Part shown: positions 1 through 9,693 of the stretch, piece by piece
How the letters are laid out: every line of letters begins with the position of its first letter
How positions within the stretch are numbered: the first letter of the stretch is position 1
Source: Psychromonas hadalis ATCC BAA-638
GTDB lineage: Bacteria; Pseudomonadota; Gammaproteobacteria; Enterobacterales; Psychromonadaceae
Direction: 5' to 3'
Length of the DNA stretch: 34,763 nucleotides
Assembly (NCBI RefSeq): GCF_000420245.1
Contig: NZ_ATUO01000021.1
Location: forward strand, 1 to 34,763
Position numbers and translations under genes: made by a program
Notes under the pieces: generated by a model
What the model saw: only the letters and a program-made list of their open reading frames with translations
Database searches by the model: none
Told to the model about the DNA's origin: nothing

Positions 1-782
1 CGTTTCTATGGCGTCTTTATCTAGCTCTGCATCATTACTAATCAAATAGTATACCCTTCACTGCCATCTTTGTTTTTAAAGGTTTGTCGATGTAAAACAA
101 CGAGAATATCCATTGCTTTTACCCAACCGTAAATTGGAGTGTCTGACCAATCTAATGAATCAATGCGTTGAAAGCGCCCTTGTAATTTATCTTCTTTGCT
201 AAGCGCTATTAAGCGATTGCTTTTTAGTGCCAATAAAAAATATTTTATCATGGATAAATTTCATATTACCGATGGATGAAAACCCACTGTCAGCCAATAC
301 ATAACGCCATTTTAACTTATTTTGTTTACATGCTTTGAGGATCTCAATCAAATCATCATTCTTAGTTGTTTCACTTTTTCTTTTTATTTTCCTCGTGGAA
401 ATGTCAGAGTATTGAATCGGTTTCGTTATTAGTTTAAAGGCAACTGGAGGCTCGTTCCATTAGCAAATTAATACCTTTCACAGAACGACCAACAGTATGA
501 TCAAAGTGCCAGTTAATAAGCTCATTTCCACTGGAATAAGGCTTTTCTTGAACAGTATCATCAAAGATTAATACACTTTCATCAGATTCTATTTCACGTA
601 CTTTTTTTTACATTTTGCCACAAATCTGCTGAGCTAAACTGCTTGTGTGAAAGAAAGCGAGTAATTTAATCGTGGCTAATTTCTCCAGCTAAAAGGTTAG
701 ATAAGCCTGTTGCCGTTGTGTAACTAAATGAGGTGACAAGATAATCAATGTACAGCTTAAATATTTTTTTGTTTTTATTCAT
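1..782 (-). pseudogene. Degenerate DDE (IS4/IS701-like) transposase, 3' end off the window
   Basis: Conceptual translation from ATG at 782 gives a transposase-like N-terminus (MNKNKKIFKLYIDY...), then an in-frame stop, a frameshift at the T-run near 603-610, and the segment ESDESVLIFDDT with the first catalytic Asp. Further on (about 450-250) another frame gives KWRYVLADSGFSS with the second Asp, and the frame shifts again before LIALSKEDKLQGRF near 200. The pieces are collinear, so this is one gene with at least four lesions and a short internal deletion near 450. It cannot make an active transposase. The family assignment rests on the DDT...DSGFSS spacing and remembered relatives. No clear IS terminal repeat was found to its right, and the left part lies outside the window. 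Confidence 0.8.
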
Positions 783-846
783 CGCTTCATTTTAGCTGTT
801 TTTAAAATGAAAGGTTAGTATTACTGCGTAACATCAGTTAATAAAG

Positions 847-961
847 TGGTCAGAATTTGCGTAGGAAAATAGTTAAGAGCAAGGCACACGATTGCGTAAT
901 AGCTGGTTATTGCGATTGAGTGCAGCGAAGATATTAACTTTTTAACAAGCAAAAATGACCA
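847..961. repeat. Candidate 115-bp imperfect inverted-repeat element
   Basis: The segment opens with TGGTCAGAATTTGC and closes with GCAAAAATGACCA, which are near reverse complements. The inner arms (AGTTAA... and ...TTAACT) also partly pair, so the whole stretch could fold into a long imperfect hairpin. It fills the gap between the transposase remnant and the fadD pseudogene. No second copy is present in this window, so its repeat status is not proven here. Confidence 0.4.
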
Positions 962-1005
962 AATACTTAGGCTGATTGGTATAATCCACTATTTTAAGTC
1001 TCACT

Positions 1006-2604
1006 ATGTTCAAACCTCGGCTAAAAAATTATCCAGAAAACTGTGCGCCAACAATACCAACACCAGAATTTAGCTCATTGGTTGATCTTTTTGAAAATAG
1101 TTTTCAACACTATGCAAAAGAGTGTGCTTTTATCAGTATGGATAAAAATTTGACTTATCAGTAATTTGATAAACGATCACAATATGTAGCGACTTATCTG
1201 CAGCAAATATTAAAATTAAAGCAGGGGGCACGGGTTGCGATTATGATGTGCAGTATCCCATCGCATATTAAGGGGTGTTACGTGCAGGTTTAGTGGTCGA
1301 CCCTCTGTACACAGCAACCGAGTTACAACATCAACTTAAAGACTCAGGTGTAGAAGCTATTTTCATCCTCTCAAATTTCGCCTCAACCTTAAAGAAAATA
1401 GTAAAGCAAACGGCACTGAAACACGTTGTACTAACTTCAATAGGGGATGAATTAACACGACTAAAGCGTAATATGGTTAATTTTTTTATTACGCATATAA
1501 AAAAAGGGTACCTAAGTATAAACTGCCCGATGCTCATCGTTACCGAGAAATGATGGCGTTAGGCGTCCAAGGTCAATATATTCGACCGATCATCAAAAAA
1601 CAAGATATCGCATTTATTCAGTATACAGGTGGAACAACGGGCATATCAAAAGATGCTACCTTAACGCACGCTAATATGATTGCAAGCTTGCAACAAGCAG
1701 AAGGGCTATTCAATCCGTGAGAAAGGAGGAAGCATTGTCACTGCACTGCCTCTTTATCACACTTTTTCATTAACCGTGAACTGTCTGTTTTTTATAAAAA
1801 AAGGCAACAGTAATATATTGATCACCAATCCAGGTGATATTCCTGCATTTATTAAAATACTTAAAAAACAACCATTTCATTATTTTACGGGGTTAAACAC
1901 CCTGTTTAATACACTTTTGCAATCTCCGTTAATCAACAGTGTTGATTTTAGTCATCTAAAAGTAACCTTAGCGGGTGGCATGGCAACACAACAAAGTATC
2001 GCTAATGACTGGAAAAAACTCACTGGTTGTACTGTGATTGAGGTAACAGAGTGTGCACCGATGGTCAGTGTTAACTTTCCTTTTAATAACAGTATTGGCT
2101 TACCTCTGCCGAGTACGGATATTCGCCTTGTTTTAGAAAATGGGCTTATTGTTGAAAATTAGGATCAAGCGGGAGAGATAGAGATAAGAGGTCCACAAGT
2201 GATGTCTGCTTATTAGAATAATCAACAAGAAACAGATTATGTTTTAAAAGAGGGCTGATTTTAAAGTGGTGATATTAGCAGGATTTTTACACCTTGTTGA
2301 TCGTAAAAAAGAGTTGATTTTAGTGTCTAGCTTTAATGTTTTCCCTAACGAAATAGAAGGGGGTGTTAGCAAACTTACAGGTGTTTTAGAGAGTCCTGCT
2401 ATCGGTATTGAAGATAAGAAAACAGGCGAAAAGGTAAAATTATTCGTGGTATTAAAGGATCATTCAATTACCATTGAAACAATAAAGAACCACTGTAAAA
2501 ATTATTTAACCGCTTAAAAATGACCAAAACAGGTTGAGATTGTGACGGAATTACCGAAGAATAATATCGGTAAGGTGCTAAAACGTTTGCTTAAAGAGCG
2601 ATAG
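1006..2604 (+). pseudogene. Long-chain fatty acid-CoA ligase pseudogene (fadD-like)
   Basis: From ATG at 1006 the translation follows FadD-type acyl-CoA synthetases, which activate fatty acids for beta-oxidation, but it is broken throughout. There is an in-frame TAA at 1162, a frameshift near 1250-1275 (the frame continues as VLRAGLVVDPLYTATELQHQ), another near 1530, one near 1690, a stop at 2161, and a TGA plus frameshift near 2255-2270. The AMP-binding motif is recognisable near 1620-1680 as [16 protein letters not shown], where relatives have GA rather than DA after the Lys. The C-terminal VDRKKELILVSSFNVFPNE and the final NNIGKVLKRLLKER are preserved. About nine bases are missing from the GYGLTE motif region. 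The tail overlaps the 3' end of the convergent lpxH by about 14 bp. Lesion number and spread argue for decay, not sequencing error. Confidence 0.9.
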
Positions 2605-3322
2605 TTTTAATGTGCAACTTAAGGCTATTTTTATCTGCTTCAAGGTAACTGTAGCTATTAAACCAATCACCTACATCAAAACGTTGATAAGATTTATTAT
2701 CTCTCTCGAATTGATGCTCTGCAACTTGATGTGTATGCCCATGAATAAGGGTTTGGCAACCATGTTTTAATAATAAGCGTTCTACTTCAGCTTGTGTCAC
2801 ACCCATCATATTACTGTTTTTATAGCGTTTTTTAGATTGGCTTGCGGTTCTAATTTTCCAACCCATTTTTTTACGAAAGCGTAATGGCAATAGGTTAAAG
2901 ATAGATTGTAAAAAAGGATTACGAATCACTTTACGCATTTTCTGATAATTTTTATCGGCTAAACAGAGTGTATCGCCGTGCATTAACAATACTTTTTTAC
3001 CATACAAATCTATCTCATGATGTTCAGGAAGAAGTTGCATGGTGGATTGTGTTGCGTATCGTTTACCAATCATAAAATCACGATTACCGTGAATATAAAA
3101 AATAGGGATATCATTATTGACCGAATAGTCGCGCATTTTTTGCGCAATGTTATCCATCAAACTTGTATGCTCATCATCACCTATCCACACCTCAAACAAG
3201 TCACCCAAAATATATAATGCATCAATATTTTTAGTTTTTGTGTCTAAAAATGAAAAGAATGCGTCAGTGATTTTCGGGTGATTCTCACTAAGATGTAGAT
3301 CAGCAATAAAGAGCGTTGACAT
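2591..3322 (-). CDS. lpxH: UDP-2,3-diacylglucosamine diphosphatase LpxH
   Basis: Cleaves UDP-2,3-diacylglucosamine to lipid X and UMP, the fourth step of lipid A synthesis, at the inner face of the cytoplasmic membrane. The 243-residue product has the calcineurin-like metallophosphoesterase motifs in order: D8-L-H10, GD41LFE, GN80RD, H115GD and GHTH near residue 195. Its length matches E. coli LpxH (240). I chose the ATG at 3322; the frame stays open to a TTG at 3331, but MSTLFIADLHLS aligns with the family start. The ATG lies one base after the stop codon of ppiB, and no strong Shine-Dalgarno is seen, so translation is probably coupled. ppiB-lpxH divergent from cysS is a conserved gammaproteobacterial arrangement. 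Confidence 0.95.
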   Translation of the reverse strand: MSTLFIADLHLSENHPKITDAFFSFLDTKTKNIDALYILGDLFEVWIGDDEHTSLMDNIAQKMRDYSVNNDIPIFYIHGNRDFMIGKRYATQSTMQLLPEHHEIDLYGKKVLLMHGDTLCLADKNYQKMRKVIRNPFLQSIFNLLPLRFRKKMGWKIRTASQSKKRYKNSNMMGVTQAEVERLLLKHGCQTLIHGHTHQVAEHQFERDNKSYQRFDVGDWFNSYSYLEADKNSLKLHIKTIAL

Positions 3323-3323
3323 A

Positions 3324-3818
3324 TTAACCAACCGTTACATGAGTGATGAATACATCTTCAAGCGGAACATCTTGGTGAACAAAACCAAAGTTGCCTGTTG
3401 CAACACCTTTAATTTTATCGACGATATCAAAACCATCAACTACTTCTGCAAATACACAGTAACCCCAGCCATCATTTGTTTCTGATTTAAAATCTAAGAA
3501 TTTATTATCGTTAATATTGATAAAAAACTGCGCAGAAGCAGAATGAGGCTCCATAGTACGTGCCATTGCAATCGAATACTTTTTGTTTGAAAGACCATTG
3601 TTTGCTTCATTTTTAACGGGTTTGTTGGTTTCTTTCTCTTCCATACCTGATGCAAAACCACCACCTTGTACCATGAAACCATCAATCACGCGGTGGAAAA
3701 TGGTGTTGTCGTAGTGACCTGATTCAGCGTATTGAATAAAGTTAGCAACCGTTTTGGGGGCTTTCTCTTCATTTAATTCAAGTTTAATATCGCCAAAGTT
3801 TGTGTGTAACGTAATCAT
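3324..3818 (-). CDS. ppiB: Peptidyl-prolyl cis-trans isomerase B (cyclophilin)
   Basis: Cytosolic cyclophilin that speeds cis-trans isomerisation of Xaa-Pro bonds during folding. The 164-residue product is the family's usual size and carries the signature [14 protein letters not shown] (about residues 42-55, with the catalytic Arg), SAQFFIN (about 94-100) and the tail [19 protein letters not shown]. No signal peptide is present, as expected for PpiB as opposed to periplasmic PpiA. It is the first gene of a two-gene unit with lpxH and is divergent from cysS across a 127-bp gap that should hold both promoters. Confidence 0.95.
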   Translation of the reverse strand: MITLHTNFGDIKLELNEEKAPKTVANFIQYAESGHYDNTIFHRVIDGFMVQGGGFASGMEEKETNKPVKNEANNGLSNKKYSIAMARTMEPHSASAQFFININDNKFLDFKSETNDGWGYCVFAEVVDGFDIVDKIKGVATGNFGFVHQDVPLEDVFITHVTVG

Positions 3819-3945
3819 TATCAGATCCTGTTCTTATAAAAAACGCTATCATACCTGATCCCGTTAATTCATTAAATACAAAGGGTGAATTTGTTACTTG
3901 TGTAGGTTAGAATCTGTTTTTATTTCGTTTATAGATGGAAGAGTA

Positions 3946-5334
3946 ATGTTAAAGATATACAACACACTAACAAGACAAAAAGAGCAATTTAAACCTATTA
4001 TTGCAGGCAAAGTGGGCATGTATGTGTGTGGTGTTACCATCTATGATTATTGTCATATTGGTCATGGGCGTACTTTTGTTGCTTTTGATACTGTGGCACG
4101 CTACCTACGCTTCAGCGGTTATGATTTGACTTTTATTCGTAATATTACTGATGTTGACGATAAAATTATTAAACGAGCAAACGAAAATGGTGAAACGTGC
4201 GATCAATTGACCACACGTTTTACAAAAGCGATGCACAAAGACTTTGATGCCTTAAATATGTTGCGTCCTGATTTAGAGCCTTGTGTGACCGATCATATGC
4301 CTGAAGTTATTACTATGATTGAAACCTTAATCGCTAAAAAGCATGCTTATGTGGCGATGAATGGTGATGTGCTATTTTCAGTAGAAAGTTATGCAGATTA
4401 CGGCAAACTCAGCGGTCAAAACTTAGCGATGTTACAAGCCGGCTCACGTGTTGATGCACAAGAAAAACAGAGTAAAAATAACCCTCTTGATTTTGTATTA
4501 TGGAAAATGGCAAAACCTGATGAGCCATTTTGGATTTCTCCTTGGGGAGAAGGTCGCCCAGGTTGGCACATTGAGTGTTCAGCGATGAACAATAAACATT
4601 TAGGTACCGTGTTTGATATTCATGGCGGTGGCTCTGATCTATCTTTTCCACATCATGAAAATGAAATCGCACAATCATGCTGTGCGCATCACGGTGAATA
4701 TGTAAATACGTGGATGCATTCAGGTATGGTGCAGGTTGATAAAGTGAAAATGTCTAAGTCATTGAATAATTTTTTCACTATCAAAGATGTGTTAGAAGTG
4801 TATGACAGTGAGTCAGTGCGTTACTTTTTGATCTCTGGTCATTACCGTAGTCAACTTAACTATTCTGAAGATAATCTCAAACAAGCGCGTGCAAGCTTAG
4901 AGCGTTTTTACACTGCTATTCGTGATATCGATATGAGCAATGTTGAAATTGATAAAAACAATCACTTTTATCAAAAATTCTGTTGTGCAATGGATGATGA
5001 CTTTAATACCCCAGAAGCATTAGCGGTATTATTTGATCTCACCAAAGAGCTTAACCGTCTAAAAACATCGGACAAAAAACAGGCTTGTGAACTTGCAGCG
5101 TTGTTAGTGACACTGGCAAATGTGCTCGGGTTACTCTATCAAAATGCTGATCAGTTTATGCAAGGTGACGAATCAAGTGACGAAGTTGCAATAATTGAAG
5201 CGCTTATTAAACAGCGTAACGATGCGCGTACTAATAAGGATTGGCCAAGTGCTGATGATGCGCGTGATAAACTAAGCGCCCTCAACATCGTACTTGAAGA
5301 TGGTGCAAATGGCACTACGTGGCGTAAGCAGTAG
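3946..5334 (+). CDS. cysS: Cysteinyl-tRNA synthetase
   Basis: Charges tRNA-Cys with cysteine (class I synthetase). The 462-residue product follows E. coli CysS (461) closely. Visible features are zinc ligand Cys28 in YVCGVTIYD, the HIGH motif as CHIGHGR (36-42), the WHIECSAM segment with another zinc ligand, [14 protein letters not shown] (zinc-binding His and Glu), and the KMSKS loop near residue 265. The frame stays open 16 codons further upstream, but [13 protein letters not shown] at 3946 matches the family N-terminus and has a GGAAGAG ribosome site just before it. It is transcribed divergently from ppiB. Confidence 0.97.
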   Translation: MLKIYNTLTRQKEQFKPIIAGKVGMYVCGVTIYDYCHIGHGRTFVAFDTVARYLRFSGYDLTFIRNITDVDDKIIKRANENGETCDQLTTRFTKAMHKDFDALNMLRPDLEPCVTDHMPEVITMIETLIAKKHAYVAMNGDVLFSVESYADYGKLSGQNLAMLQAGSRVDAQEKQSKNNPLDFVLWKMAKPDEPFWISPWGEGRPGWHIECSAMNNKHLGTVFDIHGGGSDLSFPHHENEIAQSCCAHHGEYVNTWMHSGMVQVDKVKMSKSLNNFFTIKDVLEVYDSESVRYFLISGHYRSQLNYSEDNLKQARASLERFYTAIRDIDMSNVEIDKNNHFYQKFCCAMDDDFNTPEALAVLFDLTKELNRLKTSDKKQACELAALLVTLANVLGLLYQNADQFMQGDESSDEVAIIEALIKQRNDARTNKDWPSADDARDKLSALNIVLEDGANGTTWRKQ

Positions 5335-5659
5335 TATAATATGCGTAAGCGATGAGTGTAAATGCGCTTTTAATGATTTTCACTTCATTATCAACCATTC
5401 ATAATAAATCTTCTGCGTTTTAAAGAAAAAGGTGACAAGTCGCTCTAAAGTCAATAAAATACATTACAAATATATTTTTGTTGAATTGTGACTTGAAAGA
5501 GGTTTACTTATTTTTTAACTTCGCATTACCACACACGGATTGTATGATTTTTACAAAATGCAGAAATGGAAACTTCGCAATTTAACGCTCCATCTCTCCT
5601 ATTGAATTCTTCCTCTCCTGCACTCAGCATATTAATTAAAACAATAGGTTTTATATCAA
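5335..5659 (+). other. 325-bp gene-free gap between cysS and wecB
   Basis: No convincing ORF, tRNA or repeat was seen. A possible sigma-70 promoter for wecB is TTCGCA (5520-5525), 17 bases, then TATGAT (5543-5548); this is a weak match. I looked for the ops/JUMPstart element (GGCGGTAG core) often found ahead of polysaccharide operons and did not find it. The ribosome site ahead of wecB is also weak (an AGG near 5645). Confidence 0.4.
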
Positions 5660-6781
5660 ATGAAAAAAATACTGACGGTTTTTGGCACGCGTCCAGAAGC
5701 GATTAAAATGGCACCACTTGTCCACAAACTGGCGGCTGAAAAAAATTTAGAAAGCAGAGTCTGCGTGACCGCACAACATCGTGAAATGTTAGACCAAGTG
5801 TTAAATCTATTTGAAATTATCCCCGATTATGATTTAGATATTATGAAGCCAGGACAAGATCTGTTTGATGTTACTGGTAATATTTTATCAGGTTTAAAGG
5901 GAGTACTTGATGATTTTAAACCTGATCTTGTATTGGTGCATGGTGATACAACGACAACCTTTTCTGCCTCTTTAGCTGCATTTTATAAGCAGATAAAAAT
6001 TGGCCATGTGGAAGCAGGATTGCGCACGGGTAATCTTTATTCGCCTTGGCCAGAAGAAGCAAATCGTACATTAACAGGTGTGTTAACACATTATCATTTC
6101 GCGCCAACACAGGGTTCAAAAGACAATTTAATTCGAGAGCATGTAGCCGATGATCGCATCATCATTACAGGTAATACGGTGATAGATGCATTGTTATGGG
6201 TAAAAGAAAAGTTAGATGGCGATAAAAATGTTAGCGCTGAACTGGCTAAAAGCTTCCCTTTCTTAGATGAAAACAAAAAATTAATCTTAGTAACTGGGCA
6301 TCGCCGTGAGAGTTTTGGTGGTGGTTTTGAGCGTATCTGTGAGGCGCTAGCGAATATTGCTAACGCTAGACCTGATGTACAAATTTTGTATCCAATGCAT
6401 ATGAACCCAAATGTACGTGAGCCTGTTAATCGCATTTTATCTGGCCTTGATAATGTATTTTTGATTGAGCCACAAGACTATTTGCCTTTTGTTTATCTCA
6501 TGAATCGTAGTTACCTCATTATCACTGATTCAGGTGGTGTACAGGAAGAAGCCCCATCTTTAGGTAAACCGGTACTGGTTATGCGTGATACCACAGAGCG
6601 CCCTGAAGCCGTTGCAGCGGGTACGGTTAAATTGGTTGGCACTGATACACAGTGCATTACACAAAGCACATTAGCATTACTCGATGATCAAGCGTTATAT
6701 AACAGCATGGCAAAAGCACACAACCCTTATGGTGATGGACAAGCATGTGCTCGAATTGTAAAAGCGTTATTAGCAGATTAA
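5660..6781 (+). CDS. wecB: UDP-N-acetylglucosamine 2-epimerase (non-hydrolysing)
   Basis: Interconverts UDP-GlcNAc and UDP-ManNAc in the cytoplasm, supplying ManNAc-type sugars for enterobacterial common antigen-like or capsular glycans. The 373-residue product has the family landmarks: [13 protein letters not shown] at the N-terminus, [13 protein letters not shown] (about 94-106), VEAGLRTGN (about 117-125), [11 protein letters not shown] (about 212-222) and the UDP-binding segment [16 protein letters not shown] (about 290-305), followed by RDTTERPEA. It is followed after 30 bp by wecC, its usual pathway partner, so the two are probably one transcript. Confidence 0.95.
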   Translation: MKKILTVFGTRPEAIKMAPLVHKLAAEKNLESRVCVTAQHREMLDQVLNLFEIIPDYDLDIMKPGQDLFDVTGNILSGLKGVLDDFKPDLVLVHGDTTTTFSASLAAFYKQIKIGHVEAGLRTGNLYSPWPEEANRTLTGVLTHYHFAPTQGSKDNLIREHVADDRIIITGNTVIDALLWVKEKLDGDKNVSAELAKSFPFLDENKKLILVTGHRRESFGGGFERICEALANIANARPDVQILYPMHMNPNVREPVNRILSGLDNVFLIEPQDYLPFVYLMNRSYLIITDSGGVQEEAPSLGKPVLVMRDTTERPEAVAAGTVKLVGTDTQCITQSTLALLDDQALYNSMAKAHNPYGDGQACARIVKALLAD

Positions 6782-6811
6782 TCAAAATCAGTAAAAATTA
6801 AGGAAAATAAA

Positions 6812-8050
6812 ATGTCGATTAAAAAAGTATTAGTGGTTGGTTTAGGTTATATCGGTCTACCTACCGCCGCCGTTATCGCATCACGAGGCATGGATGTAGT
6901 GGGTTTGGATGTAAACCAAGAAGCGGTTGATACCATCAATAAAGGTGAAATTCATATTGTTGAACCTGATTTAGATATCGTCGTTCGTGCTGTGGTGATG
7001 ACGGGAAAATTGCGTGCTACTACCGAAGCTGAAGTTGCCGATGTCTTTATGATTGCGGTGCCAACCCCTTTTAAGGAAGACCACTCTCCTGATCTTTCTT
7101 ATATTCAAGCAGCTGCTAAAACGATTGCACCGGTACTTGAAAAGGGTAACTTAGTTATTTTAGAGTCAACCTCTCCCGTGGGTACGACAGAAAAATTAGC
7201 GGGTTGGCTTAAAGAGGCGCGTCCTGATTTGAGCTTCCCACAAGATAAAGGGGATACCGCAGATATCAATATTGCGCATTGTCCTGAGCGTGTATTACCC
7301 GGTTATGTATTACAAGAGTTAGTTTCTAATGATCGCGTTATTGGTGGGATCTCTAATCGTTGTAGCGAAAAGGCGGTTGAACTGTACAAAACATTTGTTC
7401 GTGGTGAATGTATCATCACCAATGCACGTACTGCTGAAATGGCTAAATTAACAGAAAACTCATTCCGTGATGTGAACATTGCCTTTGCTAATGAACTGTC
7501 TGTTATTTGTGACAAACTAAAAATCAATGTGTGGGAATTAGTGAAACTTGCTAACCGTCACCCTCGTGTCAATATTTTAAATCCAGGTCCTGGTGTAGGG
7601 GGTCATTGTATTGCGGTTGATCCGTGGTTTATTGTTGATAGTTGCCCAGAAGAAGCAAATATTATTCGTCAAGCGCGCTTAACTAATGATGCCAAACCAT
7701 TTTATGTTATCGATCAAATAACAAAAGTCGCTGATGAATTCAAACGTCCAGTTATCGCATGTTTAGGCCTTGCATTTAAAGCAGATATTGATGATCTGCG
7801 TGAAAGTCCTGCACTGCAAATTGTACAAGAGTTAGCAATACGCAATATTGGAGATATTATTGCGGTAGAGCCAAATATTCAGAGCCTCCCTAAAAATCTT
7901 AGCAAAGAGGGTGTTCAATTGGCAACATTAGAAGCCGCGCTAGAGGTTGCTAATGTTGTGGTTGTGCTTGTTGACCATAAAGAGTTTAAAGCGGCTGATA
8001 GCACGCAATTTACAACGAAAGTTGTGATTGATACACGCGGTATTATTTAG
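6812..8050 (+). CDS. wecC: UDP-N-acetyl-D-mannosamine dehydrogenase
   Basis: Oxidises UDP-ManNAc to UDP-ManNAcA with two NAD+, using the product of the preceding wecB. The 412-residue product belongs to the UDP-glucose/GDP-mannose dehydrogenase family. It has the N-terminal Rossmann motif GLGYIGLPTA (about 10-19), the central ESTSPVGTTE, the catalytic Cys in GVGGHCIAVDPWF (about 255-267) and LGLAFKADIDDLRESPA in the C-terminal UDP-binding domain. The ATG is preceded by a good AAGGAAA ribosome site. The wecB/wecC pairing favours ManNAcA over glucuronate as product, but the exact sugar is inferred. Confidence 0.92.
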   Translation: MSIKKVLVVGLGYIGLPTAAVIASRGMDVVGLDVNQEAVDTINKGEIHIVEPDLDIVVRAVVMTGKLRATTEAEVADVFMIAVPTPFKEDHSPDLSYIQAAAKTIAPVLEKGNLVILESTSPVGTTEKLAGWLKEARPDLSFPQDKGDTADINIAHCPERVLPGYVLQELVSNDRVIGGISNRCSEKAVELYKTFVRGECIITNARTAEMAKLTENSFRDVNIAFANELSVICDKLKINVWELVKLANRHPRVNILNPGPGVGGHCIAVDPWFIVDSCPEEANIIRQARLTNDAKPFYVIDQITKVADEFKRPVIACLGLAFKADIDDLRESPALQIVQELAIRNIGDIIAVEPNIQSLPKNLSKEGVQLATLEAALEVANVVVVLVDHKEFKAADSTQFTTKVVIDTRGII

Positions 8051-8056
8051 CTTATT

Positions 8057-8101
8057 AGAGAATAGAGTGGAAGGTTTTTGCACCTTTTCTTTATTTTCTC
8101 T
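8057..8101 (+). terminator. Possible stem-loop between wecC and the sugar transferase gene
   Basis: AGAGAATA and TATTTTCTCT flank an inner AAGG/CCTT pairing, giving an imperfect T-rich hairpin just after the wecC stop. It could attenuate read-through into the next gene. Pairing was judged by eye. Confidence 0.3.
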
Positions 8102-8127
8102 ATTTTACATGTATTTAAAGGAAGCAC

Positions 8128-9528
8128 ATGACACAGAATAGTTATGTAAAAGATAACATTAATCAGTTTTCTGGACTGTATCGTTTTATTGATTTCATAG
8201 TGATTCAAGCATTGTTGTTAATCTGTATCAGATTCTATAATGCCACATTGACTGATACTTACATCATGCTTGGATTAATCGCATCTATCTCTTTTTTTCT
8301 GTTTGCTGAAAGTGTGCAACTGTACCGATCATGGCGTACAGGTATTACCTCTCGTTTAGCTTTGTATACACTTTTAAGTTGGGCAAGTGGTGTGTTTTGC
8401 GTGGCACTGTATCTCTTTTTTAGTAAAACAAGTGTTGATATTTCACGTGTGGTGATCGGTTTTTGGTTTCTCTGCTCAGCGCTTGTTTTAGTTTCATGGC
8501 GATTGTTATTTCGTTTGTATATTTTTAAACGTCGTCGTATGGGTTTAAATACGCGTAGTGTCGCTATTTTTGGCTTAACTCCCTCGGGGATCCGCCTTGC
8601 TAACGAATTTATCAATCGCCCCGAAACGGGTTTTACACTGGATGGTTTTTTTGATGACAGGGAAGTAAAACGCTTACCTGAAAAGTATAAAAACAATTTA
8701 CAAGGTTCAGTCGATACCGGCGTTGAGTTAGCTCGCGCTGGGAAATTTGATGTCGTGTATATCGCTTTGCCTTTAGCCGCTCAAAAACGCATTGAGCTGA
8801 TTTTACGTTCACTTGGTGATACTACGGTAGATGTACATTTAGTACCTGATTTCTTCACCTTTAATCTTTTACATGCGCGCCTTAGCTATGTTGGTAATAT
8901 TCAGACCATTAGTGTTTATGAATCTCCGATGAGTGGTCTTGCATCATTGGCGAAAAGGTTTGAAGACATTGTGCTAGGTGCACTTATTCTTATCGCAATT
9001 ACTATTCCTATGTTATTGATAGCATTACTTATTAAGTTTGATTCTAAAGGTCCTGTATTTTTTAAGCAGAAACGTTATGGTTTAGATGGTAAAGCGATTA
9101 ATGTTTGGAAGTTTCGCTCTATGACGGTGGCGGATAACGGTGCAGTGGTTAAGCAAGCGACAAAAGGTGATGCTCGTATTACTAAACTAGGTGCAATATT
9201 ACGCAAAACGTCATTAGATGAATTACCTCAGTTTATCAATGTATTACAAGGACATATGTCTATTGTTGGCCCTCGACCTCATGCGGTTGCACATAATGAG
9301 GAGTATCGACATTTGGTTGATTTTTATATGTTACGCCACAAAGTGAAACCGGGCATTACCGGGTGGGCACAAATAAATGGTTGGCGTGGTGAAACAGATA
9401 CCTTGAATAAGATGGAAAAACGCATCGAGTTTGATTTAGAGTATATTCGTAATTGGTCTATTTTGTTGGATTTAAAAATTATATTTGCTACTATTTTTAA
9501 AGGTTTTATTAATAAAAATGCTTATTAA
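8128..9528 (+). CDS. Undecaprenyl-phosphate sugar phosphotransferase (WcaJ/WbaP-type)
   Basis: Transfers a sugar-1-phosphate from its nucleotide sugar to undecaprenyl phosphate, the priming step for exopolysaccharide or O-antigen repeat units. The 466-residue product has four N-terminal membrane segments (about residues 17-120), a Rossmann-like cytosolic domain (about 145-260, starting SVAIFGLTPSG), one more membrane segment near 285-305 and the C-terminal sugar transferase domain. The latter has KFRSM, DELPQFINVLQG, MSIVGPRPHA and KPGITGWAQINGWRG. This layout and length match the polyprenyl glycosylphosphotransferase family. The sugar is not readable from sequence; glucose-1-phosphate is usual for close WcaJ relatives. 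It has an AAGGA ribosome site. No glycosyltransferase or flippase genes follow, so the rest of the pathway is elsewhere. Confidence 0.9.
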   Translation: MTQNSYVKDNINQFSGLYRFIDFIVIQALLLICIRFYNATLTDTYIMLGLIASISFFLFAESVQLYRSWRTGITSRLALYTLLSWASGVFCVALYLFFSKTSVDISRVVIGFWFLCSALVLVSWRLLFRLYIFKRRRMGLNTRSVAIFGLTPSGIRLANEFINRPETGFTLDGFFDDREVKRLPEKYKNNLQGSVDTGVELARAGKFDVVYIALPLAAQKRIELILRSLGDTTVDVHLVPDFFTFNLLHARLSYVGNIQTISVYESPMSGLASLAKRFEDIVLGALILIAITIPMLLIALLIKFDSKGPVFFKQKRYGLDGKAINVWKFRSMTVADNGAVVKQATKGDARITKLGAILRKTSLDELPQFINVLQGHMSIVGPRPHAVAHNEEYRHLVDFYMLRHKVKPGITGWAQINGWRGETDTLNKMEKRIEFDLEYIRNWSILLDLKIIFATIFKGFINKNAY

Positions 9529-9532
9529 TAAA

Positions 9533-9652
9533 CAATACCTTCGCCAATTTTGATTTAAGCCTAAAATGGAATTTTACATCAATATAAATAAAATGCTTAC
9601 AGGCAAAAAAGTCAGCCGAAATGGGGTGGTTTCCATTCTGGCAAAGATATTG
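9533..9652 (+). repeat. CAATACC-bounded MITE-like element, copy 1
   Basis: A 120-bp element with ends CAATACCTTCGCCA and ...GGCAAAGATATTG, flanked on both sides by ATAAA (a 5-bp target duplication). It matches the segment at 34478-34596 along most of its length, including CTTACA near the middle and a CCATT..GGC right arm. It begins four bases after the stop codon of the sugar transferase. The right half is a weakened version of the hairpin that is perfect in copy 2. Confidence 0.8.
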
Positions 9653-9657
9653 ATAAA

Positions 9658-9683
9658 GAAGCCTCAATTTGAGGCTTCTTGTT
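9658..9683. terminator. Bidirectional rho-independent terminator
   Basis: GAAGCCTCA and TGAGGCTTC form a tight stem with a very short loop. On the minus strand it is followed by TTTATC and serves the end of the letA-letB-rsmF operon. On the plus strand it is followed by a weaker TTGTTAAAATTT and would end the wec/sugar transferase transcript. Confidence 0.75.
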
Positions 9684-9693
9684 AAAATTTAAA

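Noticed and set aside
5335-5659. Search for an ops/JUMPstart antitermination site or a small RNA gene ahead of wecB
   Set aside because: No GGCGGTAG core and no strong stem-loop with a T-run was found.
8259-8696. Open frame of 145 codons antisense to the sugar phosphotransferase gene
   Set aside because: It has no recognisable domain or ribosome site and lies wholly inside a well-supported gene on the other strand.
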